Shown: one piece after another, positions 8,771 through 16,311 of the stretch
How positions within the stretch are numbered: position 1 is the first letter of the stretch
How the letters are laid out: each line of letters begins with the position of its first letter
Origin: Paenibacillus sp. Soil766
Lineage (GTDB): Bacteria > Bacillota > Bacilli > Paenibacillales > NBRC-103111
DNA: 64,000 nt
Assembly: GCF_001428105.1 (NCBI RefSeq)
Contig: NZ_LMSJ01000025.1
Location: forward strand, 55,391-119,390
Direction of reading: 5' to 3'
The notes under the pieces: model-generated
Databases searched by the model: none
Seen by the model: the letters and a program-made list of their open reading frames with translations, nothing else
What the model was told of the DNA's origin: nothing
Program-made: the position numbers and the translations under genes

Positions 8771-11113
8771 CTAATCCGTATAGTCATTTGGATCAGTTAT
8801 ACCATGAATTTGACTTAGCAGACTCTTCACATCATCACTATTAAAGACACCATCACGATTAACATCGATATGCCATTCAGAACGACTAGCGATTGCAGCT
8901 ATATCTTCAATATTAATCTGATCATCTGCTATAACATCTACTGATTTAAACGTAATTATTTGTCTATCTGAGATCAGATTATTTAATTTACGTAGCTTAG
9001 TCCGTAACGCACCACGCTGTATATCTACAGTAACTATTGTTGCATTTGCTTGTATAGGTGAGGAGAGCATAAGTTTAATTGTTTGATAACTCAAATCGCT
9101 GTAATCAAAGTAAGCTTCTGCGACTGTCAATTCTTCACCATCTACACGAATATGAAACAGATTCGCTGCCAGTGTATAGCTGATGTCCAACGGGGACGCC
9201 ACTTTCAGCGTGACTTCATTTCCCGCTCTATTGCTAAAGGCTGATTCCACAGATAGATCTGTTAGCACCGCTTCTTGCTCATGTAGAGCCGTTTCTGCTT
9301 GGATTAAGTGATCTAATCCGGTTACTAAAGCTTTCTGACTCTCTGTAAGCGTCTCGAATGCGGCACGTGCTGCTTGAATAGCTTCACTGTCTGATAGTTT
9401 TACAGCATCCCGATTCGGTAAATTGTAGATAGCTGCGATAACTGGTGCCGCTGCAGTTTGATCCGCCGCTTGAAGCATAAGTATTTTATTTTCTAGCGCT
9501 ATCAACTTATCGACATTGTTCACTAAAGTTCGTTGGGTTACCGAGAGCGTGTCGTAGCTCGCACGTGCTGCCTGAACGGCACTAGCATCAGATAATCCCA
9601 CCTTAAGTTCAGTAGGCAATGCTTCAATAGCTGCCTGCACACTGCCTGCGGCTTGTGTATCGGTTGCTGTGACATGGAGCAAAATTTCCAACTCAACAAA
9701 CCCGGTAAAGGCACTTCCTTTATGCATAGTTACCTTGATTTGGTTGGTTGAGATGGGATTAAAGTTGACTGTATTCAAGGTATTTTCCTTGGTAGCTCCC
9801 GCCTTATTACTAGTAGCCGTGGAAGTTAAAGGAGTTTTAACTTGATTCGGTAGACCGATCCACTGATTATTCATCCAATATTGCACATCATAACTGGATG
9901 GGAGCTGCACACCTCCGCCATCGTTAAAGAGGTAAATCTTAATTTGGTTAAATATTTTGGACTCACCTAAATCATAAATTAAGTAATCCGATGCATTGCC
10001 ACCGTAGTTCGTCCATCTATCGTGCGCGCTATCTGAATAGTCGAATAAACCATTGACCGTTCGCTGTCCATCATCTTCACCATGTCCACAACATGTATAC
10101 GAGGCAATCACCTGGGGATAATCCGTCATACTCGAATATAAGGCTAGATTCTTCTCTTCATTCGAGGACAGTAAAGTAATCGATACCGGATATGCTTCGC
10201 TGAGGTTGCCTGCAGCATCTTTGACCCTAACATAAATGGTCTTCAGTCCTGCGCCTGGCGGCAATGTATAAGCTTTGAACGAATCATATGGTTCCCATTC
10301 GGACCAGATGTCATTTCCATCTGAGAATTGCATGTCACTTACGTCCGCAGATTGGCCCGTCATTTCCAGCTTAACCACATTTGAATAGGTTGCTTGTACA
10401 CTTCCCTTTATTTTAGCCTGTACACTTGGTGGTGTTGTATCTAAATTAACGATTCCTACTACCGTCTCCGATGAGTTGCCTGCCGTATCCACGGCATACG
10501 CCGAAATCGTTCGATTCGAAGTCAATTTGAAAGGGGCAGCGTATGTCGAACGATTATCTCCCCACAGCTGGTATTCCATTTTCACCGTATCTGACGGATA
10601 GCTAATACTCACAGTTACTTCATGCGTTGGTAGTGTCGTCGACAACGTAATAACGGGCTTCTCAGGATCAATGGTGTCGACCACTAAGTTCTTAACAGCG
10701 CCAAGTGCGGGTAAGGCAGTTGATAGATTGGCAGGTGAGGCATTCGAAGAATCCATGATACTGCCGCCATTTAACGCGAGGGAATTTTCAGCTGACCAGT
10801 CCAAATCCGTTGAATTTTCGCCTAATTGTGGGGTATACGTAAAGAGGAGTGTGTCCGTACCGCTACCTGAGGTATATGGGGCTGTTCCTCCGCTATTCAG
10901 CGCGATGGATGGGGAACCCTCTACCGTTACTGCGCTATTAAACTTCACTGAAATCATAATCATAGTGCCAACTTTATAGGCACCATCCGGTGTTGTCGAC
11001 TCGACCGACATAATCTGCGGTACTGTAATCGCATTGGAACTGTGTGGTATCTTAAGTAGTAAACCAACCACTAAGCATGCAGCTAGAATGACTTGCCCTA
11101 GATATTTCTTCAA
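8771..11113 (-). CDS. Secreted multidomain protein with Ig-like, discoidin-like, helical-repeat and dockerin-like modules
   Basis: About 780 residues. I place the start at the TTG at 11113: AAGGTG lies 6 bp before it and the resulting N-terminus MKKYLGQV leads directly into a signal peptide ending SSNA. ATG at 11137 and GTG at 11122 are alternatives. After the signal come an Ig-like region with repeated SPSIALNSGG-type strands, two further Ig/OmpL47-like units, a discoidin-like domain (about 330-490) with WTNYGGNASDYLIYDLG, two helical repeats with LSDASAVQAARASYDTL and LSDSEAIQAARAAFETL, another beta domain, and a C-terminal pair of calcium-loop segments DDQINIEDI and DVNRDGVFNSDDV that matches a type I dockerin. 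It is probably a cell-surface or carbohydrate-associated protein; no catalytic domain is recognisable. Confidence 0.8.
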   Translation of the reverse strand: MKKYLGQVILAACLVVGLLLKIPHSSNAITVPQIMSVESTTPDGAYKVGTMIMISVKFNSAVTVEGSPSIALNSGGTAPYTSGSGTDTLLFTYTPQLGENSTDLDWSAENSLALNGGSIMDSSNASPANLSTALPALGAVKNLVVDTIDPEKPVITLSTTLPTHEVTVSISYPSDTVKMEYQLWGDNRSTYAAPFKLTSNRTISAYAVDTAGNSSETVVGIVNLDTTPPSVQAKIKGSVQATYSNVVKLEMTGQSADVSDMQFSDGNDIWSEWEPYDSFKAYTLPPGAGLKTIYVRVKDAAGNLSEAYPVSITLLSSNEEKNLALYSSMTDYPQVIASYTCCGHGEDDGQRTVNGLFDYSDSAHDRWTNYGGNASDYLIYDLGESKIFNQIKIYLFNDGGGVQLPSSYDVQYWMNNQWIGLPNQVKTPLTSTATSNKAGATKENTLNTVNFNPISTNQIKVTMHKGSAFTGFVELEILLHVTATDTQAAGSVQAAIEALPTELKVGLSDASAVQAARASYDTLSVTQRTLVNNVDKLIALENKILMLQAADQTAAAPVIAAIYNLPNRDAVKLSDSEAIQAARAAFETLTESQKALVTGLDHLIQAETALHEQEAVLTDLSVESAFSNRAGNEVTLKVASPLDISYTLAANLFHIRVDGEELTVAEAYFDYSDLSYQTIKLMLSSPIQANATIVTVDIQRGALRTKLRKLNNLISDRQIITFKSVDVIADDQINIEDIAAIASRSEWHIDVNRDGVFNSDDVKSLLSQIHGITDPNDYTD

Positions 11114-11263
11114 CTTATTCACCTTACTTCCTGCCATGAATTTATCCAAATTATAACATGAAGGCATGTAGGCGAATAGGTCTTTATTCCTATAAAATGC
11201 AACTCATTCGGTCGAAAGTACTGCTAGTTAAACGTACATGTTTTATTAGCGCGCTTACTACAT

Positions 11264-11605
11264 CTACCTCTGACGATCTTCCCCGTATAAATTATTCATA
11301 TGCTCCATATGAGCTGCACCCCAATCATTCAAAGGCTGTAGGACCTTACTCAAGCCCTTGCCGTATTCGGAAATTGAATATTCTACTTTTGGAGGAACTT
11401 GGTTATACACTTCACGATGTACGATATCGTTATACGCAAGTTCTCTTAATTGTTGGGTAAGCATCTTTTTATTGATATCCGGTATCGCTTTCTGAAGCTC
11501 ACTGAATCTCATAGTGCCGTTTGAAATAAGCTGAAGCAGAATGACGGGTTTCCATTTTCCTACTAAAATATCTAGCGCCGATTCAAATTTACAATACTCT
11601 TTCAT
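11264..11605 (-). CDS. HxlR-family winged-helix regulator
   Basis: About 113 residues starting with MKEYCKFESALDIL; the Cys near position 4 and the GKWKPVILLQL, MRFSELQKAIP and LTQQLRELA segments are diagnostic of HxlR/MarR-like redox- or electrophile-sensing repressors. The ATG at 11605 is preferred to an in-frame GTG three codons upstream because AGGGAAG is then properly spaced. It is divergent from a DoxX gene, a common pairing, so it probably regulates that gene. Confidence 0.9.
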   Translation of the reverse strand: MKEYCKFESALDILVGKWKPVILLQLISNGTMRFSELQKAIPDINKKMLTQQLRELAYNDIVHREVYNQVPPKVEYSISEYGKGLSKVLQPLNDWGAAHMEHMNNLYGEDRQR

Positions 11606-11740
11606 ATAGACCACACTTCCCTTTGTTAGGTAACTTTTTATTTACTCTGTTTAGAATAAGTGCCTACTTCCTTAATCGAATACTTGCGTTTATTATACCT
11701 GTAGAGATGCTGAAAAGTAATGAGGAGGTTACACACATTC

Positions 11741-12094
11741 ATGAATATCGCTCTATGGATCATTCAAGGTCTTGCAGCAATAGGTTTTGTCTATTCTGGT
11801 TGGTTGAAGGCATTTCAGTATGAACAAGCGAAGTCTTCTTGGGGTTGGGTAAAAGATGTTTCAAAAGGGGTCGTTGTCTTTATTGGGATCGTTGAATTAC
11901 TCGGAGCACTTGGACTTATTCTGCCTCAGGCGACCAAAATTGCACCTATCCTGTCACCAATTGCTGCAACTGGACTTGCCGCAATCGTTCTTCTCGGTGC
12001 CCTATTTCATGTTTCACGCAAGGAATATCGGGAAATCGGCGTGAACATTGTGTTCTTCGCGTTAGCTGCACTTATTGCGATTTGTCGGTTTTAA
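11741..12094 (+). CDS. DoxX-family small membrane protein
   Basis: 117 residues with four predicted membrane helices. MNIALWIIQGLAAIGFVYSG and the SGWLKAF segment are typical of DoxX/YphA-type proteins, whose biochemical role is poorly known but often linked to redox or thiol stress. AGGAGG lies 12 bp before the ATG at 11741. A truncated relative with nearly identical N-terminus lies at 41393. The divergent HxlR gene is the likely regulator. Confidence 0.87.
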   Translation: MNIALWIIQGLAAIGFVYSGWLKAFQYEQAKSSWGWVKDVSKGVVVFIGIVELLGALGLILPQATKIAPILSPIAATGLAAIVLLGALFHVSRKEYREIGVNIVFFALAALIAICRF

Positions 12095-12106
12095 GCCTGC
12101 GAACCT

Positions 12107-12460
12107 CTATAGGGTTTGACCCTCCACATACTCATCGAACTTAATCTTGAAGCTGTAACGGTCTGTCGTCTCATCTCGCACAATCGAAGAGAGACTAGAA
12201 TTACCCTTAGGGCGAATGCCGACATTTGATATCGTTGTACCATTAATCGTAATGTCTGCTGAGATATATTCTTCTTCTGCCGCGTTGTCCAACATGGCCT
12301 GCCATTTGGTTTCATCTACGGTAATCCCAGATGTCATGATTTTACTTTTATCAACCTCATTCACATATCCAAGGGTTGTAGCTTGTGATTTATTTGACGT
12401 ATGGATCGCGCAACCCGTCAGCACGGAAGTAACCATTAAGGTTATGCCGCGATTTACTTC
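12107..12460 (-). pseudogene. Remnant of a CotH-type protein kinase gene
   Basis: The readable frame contains W(Q)AMLDNAAEEEY, ITINGTTISNVGIR and KGNSSLSSI, which is the N-terminal part of the CotH spore-coat kinase family, preceded by a lipoprotein-like SVLTGC signal. It stops after FDEYVEGQTL, just where CotH proteins continue for several hundred residues including the catalytic region. The 3' part is missing and its place is taken by the doxX gene. The start is also doubtful because a terminator hairpin of the upstream gene overlaps the beginning. Confidence 0.7.
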
Positions 12461-12470
12461 CACCAACAGC

Positions 12471-12494
12471 AAAACCCGCATCAACTGATGCGGG
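12471..12494 (-). terminator. Terminator of the gene at 12523-12984
   Basis: On the minus strand CCCGCATCA / TGATGCGGG forms a 9-bp stem with a 2-base gap, followed by TTTTG. Confidence 0.8.
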
Positions 12495-12522
12495 GAGGTA
12501 AGATTTATAACAATATGAAAAT

Positions 12523-12984
12523 CTAGTATTGTCCTTTAATTACAAAAAACGAACCCCGAATGGTTCCAGCTAATTTGGATTTCTGTCTAGCAAACTTGAA
12601 CTTCGGTTCTAACTCCATTGGAATCTCCATCCCCTCAGAAAGCTTAAAACCAACGGCCCGTTTCTTAGGATCATCCACCGTATACATGACATTAACGCTA
12701 AGACCATCCTCATAGAAGACATAGGTAAACTGGATGTTTTCCACTTGAAAACGTGACGTTTCTAAAGGTTTGGCAGCAAAAGCAAGATCACGTTCTTTCA
12801 AAATGAGGTTCACATAATCAAGATTTTCCTGGCTTTCGCTAGCAGGTACGACCGTAAATTCATGTTTGTACTTGTTCATAAAGTAACGGGCTTCATTCGC
12901 ACGTAAACCAGCAAGCGCTTCTGCGACAGGTGAAGACTCTAAACCTACCGTAGACACATTTTTAAAATCAACCATATATGACAT
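12523..12984 (-). CDS. Uncharacterised conserved protein with a close paralogue at 42 kb
   Basis: 153 residues starting MSYMVDFKNV; the upstream ATG two codons before is too close to the GAGGG ribosome site. I do not recognise the family. It has no membrane segment and reads as an alpha/beta protein with conserved blocks VGLESSPVAEALAGLRANEARYF, HEFTVVPASESQE and KLAGTIRGSFFVIKG, shared almost unchanged with the protein at 41660. The paralogue neighbours GyrI-like and DoxX genes, so both may act in a stress or small-molecule response; that is inference. Confidence 0.7.
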   Translation of the reverse strand: MSYMVDFKNVSTVGLESSPVAEALAGLRANEARYFMNKYKHEFTVVPASESQENLDYVNLILKERDLAFAAKPLETSRFQVENIQFTYVFYEDGLSVNVMYTVDDPKKRAVGFKLSEGMEIPMELEPKFKFARQKSKLAGTIRGSFFVIKGQY

Positions 12985-13063
12985 TTCCATCCCTCATTTT
13001 CTATCACTATTTCCTATTATTATACCAAAAAGGAATTCAATATAAACGTTTGCGTTGCAACAT

Positions 13064-13666
13064 TTACTTTTGAGAATCAAGAACAAACATAGATGCATCT
13101 TGTCCCATGAATATGTTACTTCCCTGATAGAATGTTTTCGATTGAATATTCCTGAACCCTATTCTCGTCATCATGTCAGTTAGCTTCTCTTGGTTAAATC
13201 CGTTATGAACCAGATCGGAAACTACGTTTTCGTTTTTATCAAAATCCACGATTACTACATGTCCTCCTTCATTGAGTACATCAAATAATCTGGATAAAAC
13301 GAATTCTACATCCGGAATATGAAGTAGAACCTGCGCCATGAATATATAATCCACATGCAAATCCGATAGACCTTCCTTTTCGAAATCAAAGCATAAGGTA
13401 TCTGCATTCTGAATATGTAAATCAGAAATTTTCTGCTTTAGTTGATGAATCATGTTTGGTGAAGTATCCAGAAAAAGCATCGACTTAAACTCGTTTAACA
13501 AATTCATTCCGACAAGACCGGTTCCACACCCGAAATCAATTGCATGCTTACTCTTTGCGTCAACTACATATTCACGAATGGCATCTGATGATACCTTGGC
13601 AATATGAATTCTTTCCGGCGTGTCATATACATTCGCTATCATTTCAAACTTATCCGTATTTCCCAT
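13064..13666 (-). CDS. Class I SAM-dependent methyltransferase
   Basis: 200 residues. Motif I AIDFGCGTGLVG (about residue 38-50) binds SAM, FLDTSPNM gives the acidic residue of motif II, and DYIFMAQVLLHIPD with GGHVVIVDFDK follow the usual order of a Rossmann methyltransferase. The acceptor is unknown. GGAGAG lies 6 bp before the ATG. No operon partner is evident. Confidence 0.88.
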   Translation of the reverse strand: MGNTDKFEMIANVYDTPERIHIAKVSSDAIREYVVDAKSKHAIDFGCGTGLVGMNLLNEFKSMLFLDTSPNMIHQLKQKISDLHIQNADTLCFDFEKEGLSDLHVDYIFMAQVLLHIPDVEFVLSRLFDVLNEGGHVVIVDFDKNENVVSDLVHNGFNQEKLTDMMTRIGFRNIQSKTFYQGSNIFMGQDASMFVLDSQK

Positions 13667-13715
13667 TACGATCTCTCCAATCTAACCCGCATTACTCACA
13701 TAACGGCAAACGTAC

Positions 13716-13742
13716 AAAAAGGAGCTGGCCGCGGCAAGCTCC
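13716..13742 (-). terminator. Terminator of the kinase-like gene
   Basis: On the minus strand GGAGCT...AGCTCC closes a GC-rich loop and is followed by TTTTTG. Confidence 0.75.
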
Positions 13743-13760
13743 TGCAATAATAATACCATT

Positions 13761-14423
13761 TTACATACCCTTCTTGTGTAACTCACCCGAAGGTCGCGCC
13801 CATCTGCGATATTTCCTGTAACCTCGCCGAACTAAGTGCAGTAAGAATTCCGGAAGCGGTATCCTGCGCAGCCAGGGGAAATAGAAACGATCGTACGCGC
13901 GCTTCAAATCGTCCCACATCGAACAATCGTCTTCTTTCAAGAAATCCGATACATCGACAACCAAGCCTCGACCATTGTGCTGCATCACATTCTTGCCATG
14001 CACATCATGGGGTGTCAATCCTCGGCTAACCGCGTACTTCAACGCTTCATCGATATCGTTTAACACTTGACGCTTAATCGGGATGCCACGCAATAAACTT
14101 TGATACAGCGTAACGCCCGTTAATCGACGCAATGCAAGATAAGTATCACCCGCATACAGGCATTCGGAATATGCCGGGTGCTTACCCAGCCGTCGATATA
14201 TTTCTTTCTCATCCTCTATACCTGGCCGTCCCGGCGCGTACACCTTTACCACCATATCCGGATAGCTTGGATGCATCAGCACAGCCGCATAATTACCCGC
14301 TCCGACAAGCCGCCACGGCTCAGGGACACTGTAAACAACGATCGGGTCATAAGTCCGCTCACTGGCAATCTGCAAATTCGGAAGCAATTCTGCTTCAATG
14401 ACTTCGATCCAGCGCTTCTGCAC
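13761..14423 (-). CDS. Small protein-kinase-like protein (YrzF type)
   Basis: 220 residues from a GTG start. The kinase fold is compact: a glycine-poor loop VGAGNYAAVLM, the ATP-binding Lys in MVVKVYAPG, Glu in the following helix (DEKEIYRRL), the catalytic HDVHGKNVM loop (Asp and Asn both present) and VVDVSDF in place of DFG. This agrees with YrzF-like Ser/Thr kinases of Bacillales. The basic C-terminus (RRGYRKYRRWARP) may bind membrane or nucleic acid. The target is unknown. Confidence 0.82.
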   Translation of the reverse strand: MQKRWIEVIEAELLPNLQIASERTYDPIVVYSVPEPWRLVGAGNYAAVLMHPSYPDMVVKVYAPGRPGIEDEKEIYRRLGKHPAYSECLYAGDTYLALRRLTGVTLYQSLLRGIPIKRQVLNDIDEALKYAVSRGLTPHDVHGKNVMQHNGRGLVVDVSDFLKEDDCSMWDDLKRAYDRFYFPWLRRIPLPEFLLHLVRRGYRKYRRWARPSGELHKKGM

Positions 14424-14507
14424 GCCCTGTCACCCCAAACTATTATTTGGTGGTATTATACATAAATATGAAGCAATATGCTAGAACAAAATTACCTGCA
14501 TATATCT

Positions 14508-15086
14508 TCAACGTCCGATCAGACCATATAGCATAAGTTTATATAATTCACCGACCTTCGACCTATATTCGGAAGCCGTTCCCCATTGATTTTGCATGCA
14601 ACCCACAGCCTGTAGAAACTCCAATACCGTCTCTGTCGAAATTGAGGCGTCGATTGCCCCTTCCTCTCTGCCGCTTTCAATGAATGCACCCAGGATATCC
14701 ATCCGAATCTCGCTCGTGCTTTTGCTGAATAACTCGACAAACACTTGGTCGTCTATCGCTTCTTTAGAGAAATAGTGTTCCATTCGTTTATTCGGCATTT
14801 CAGTGCAAAGCGCCACAGCCTGCATCAGCTTCTCTTTGAATCCAATACCCTCGTTCAATAAACGTTCCACCGCTTGTGTCGTTTCCCGCAATAGAATGCG
14901 CACACATTCCTTAACCAGTCCCTCCTTGCTTCCAAAATAATTGTAAATCGATACAGAAGAAACTCCCGAGGCGGCTGCCAACTCATTTATGCTGACACTG
15001 GTATATCCTTTTTCCCGGAATAGCTCAAGCGCCGATTGTATAATCGCCTCTTTCTTCTGATTCGTTCTGATTTCATATTTGTTCAC
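14508..15086 (-). CDS. TetR-family repressor divergent from a ketopantoate-reductase-like gene
   Basis: 192 residues from a GTG start with AAGGGG upstream. The HTH lies at about 25-47 (SINELAAASGVSSVSIYNYFGSKE). The C-terminal ligand domain is not diagnostic. Its intergenic region carries two identical-geometry inverted repeats, one either side of the promoter of the divergent gene, so it probably represses that gene and itself. Confidence 0.92.
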   Translation of the reverse strand: MNKYEIRTNQKKEAIIQSALELFREKGYTSVSINELAAASGVSSVSIYNYFGSKEGLVKECVRILLRETTQAVERLLNEGIGFKEKLMQAVALCTEMPNKRMEHYFSKEAIDDQVFVELFSKSTSEIRMDILGAFIESGREEGAIDASISTETVLEFLQAVGCMQNQWGTASEYRSKVGELYKLMLYGLIGR

Positions 15087-15135
15087 ACGAATACCCCTTT
15101 TAACATTGATACAAGTATTATCTCACAAGACAATT

Positions 15136-15234
15136 AGTTTTTAAACTTAATATATCATATTTAAAAACTTGTTGACATGCGCAGCACCTCAAGATATATT
15201 AGTTTTTAAATATATGACCATTAATTTAAAAACT
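15136..15234 (+). promoter_or_regulatory. Promoter bracketed by two TetR-type inverted repeats
   Basis: Arms AGTTTTTAAA and TTTAAAAACT occur at 15136-15145/15160-15169 and again at 15201-15210/15225-15234, both with a 14-bp spacer. Between them lie TTGACA (15172-15177), 17 bp, TATATT (15195-15200). Operator 1 ends 2 bp before the -35 box and operator 2 begins right after the -10 box. Confidence 0.88.
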
Positions 15235-15252
15235 ATTACAAGGAGCCCACCT

Positions 15253-16203
15253 ATGAAAATATTAATGTTTGGTCGTGGCGTCATTTCTGCACAGTATGGA
15301 TGGGCGTTTGAAAAAGCAGGACATGAAGTCGAATTTTATGTCCGACCAGGACGGATGGAGCAATTCGGTCCGTTTATCGATTTAGATGTACTCGATGGCC
15401 GTACAAGCTTTAAAGGTGTTCCCATGAAGGAAAGATGGCCGATTCAGATGCGTGAAGAGCTTACCCACAATCATGACTATGACCTGATCGTCCTGAGCGT
15501 CAATCATAATCAATTTGAGGATGTCGTCAAAGTCATTGGTCCCTATATAGGGAAGGCAACCATCCTACTTTTCAATAATGTCTGGAAGGATCTGTCTATC
15601 TTTGCAAAGGGTCTGCCTATGGACCAGATCATTTGGGGCTTCCCTGCGGGTGGCGGGGGGTTTAGCAGCCATAATAAGTTAGAGGGCGGTTTTATGAAAT
15701 CGATCTATTTGCAAACTGAAGCGACGGCGGCTTCTACATCGAGGCATCAACGTGTCGTAGCGCTTTTCCGGCAAGCGGGGTTTTCTTTTTCATGGCAAAA
15801 AGATATACAAGTCTGGTACTGGTTCCACTTCATCCTGAATGCAGGAATGGCCGCCCAGGCGTTGAAAGAAGGCAGCTATCGCAACCTCTATCAATCACAT
15901 AAGAAGGTAGCAAATGCGATTTTGCTAATTCGCGAGATGCTTCCATTAATCTCAGCCAAGGGAGGCAAAATCGGTCTAGGCACTTCGCTAGCGATGCGAC
16001 TCCCCGCCAGGTTAATTGGATATGCCGCGTACAATTTATTAAAAGTCAACTCGGTGCCTGCGGCCATCATGGACAGAATGGAACGTACAGCCTACATTTC
16101 GCGCGAATCGTTCGCTCACTTCCCTAATGATGTTCTGGCCGAAGCCCGTAAGCTAGGCGTATCGCTCCCTCGGCTTGAGGCTATAGAGCGGCATTTTCAA
16201 TAA
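15253..16203 (+). CDS. Ketopantoate reductase-like NAD(P)-binding protein (ApbA/PanE family)
   Basis: 316 residues starting MKILMFGRGVISAQYGWAF at 15253, with AAGGAG just upstream; frames reading further 5' cross the operators and are not real. The N-terminus is the ApbA nucleotide-binding fold (GRGVISAQYG in place of GxGxxG), and FPAGGGGF and the helical C-terminal domain fit the family. Because it is controlled by its own TetR protein and lies apart from pan genes, it is more likely an accessory reductase than the pantothenate enzyme. Confidence 0.82.
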   Translation: MKILMFGRGVISAQYGWAFEKAGHEVEFYVRPGRMEQFGPFIDLDVLDGRTSFKGVPMKERWPIQMREELTHNHDYDLIVLSVNHNQFEDVVKVIGPYIGKATILLFNNVWKDLSIFAKGLPMDQIIWGFPAGGGGFSSHNKLEGGFMKSIYLQTEATAASTSRHQRVVALFRQAGFSFSWQKDIQVWYWFHFILNAGMAAQALKEGSYRNLYQSHKKVANAILLIREMLPLISAKGGKIGLGTSLAMRLPARLIGYAAYNLLKVNSVPAAIMDRMERTAYISRESFAHFPNDVLAEARKLGVSLPRLEAIERHFQ

Positions 16204-16226
16204 GTTATCGTGATAGGCTGATATAC

Positions 16227-16274
16227 GAAAGACTGACGATCCGGTGCCGAGGCACTTCGAAAAGTCAGTCTTTG
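16227..16274 (+). terminator. Terminator-like hairpin between convergent genes
   Basis: AAAGACTGAC and GTCAGTCTTT form a 10-bp stem around an inner GGTGCC/GGCAC hairpin. It can end the reductase gene and, read on the minus strand, helD. Confidence 0.7.
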
Positions 16275-16311
16275 GATTGAAAGTCGTTTCTTTCGACCTC
16301 ACTTTGATGCC

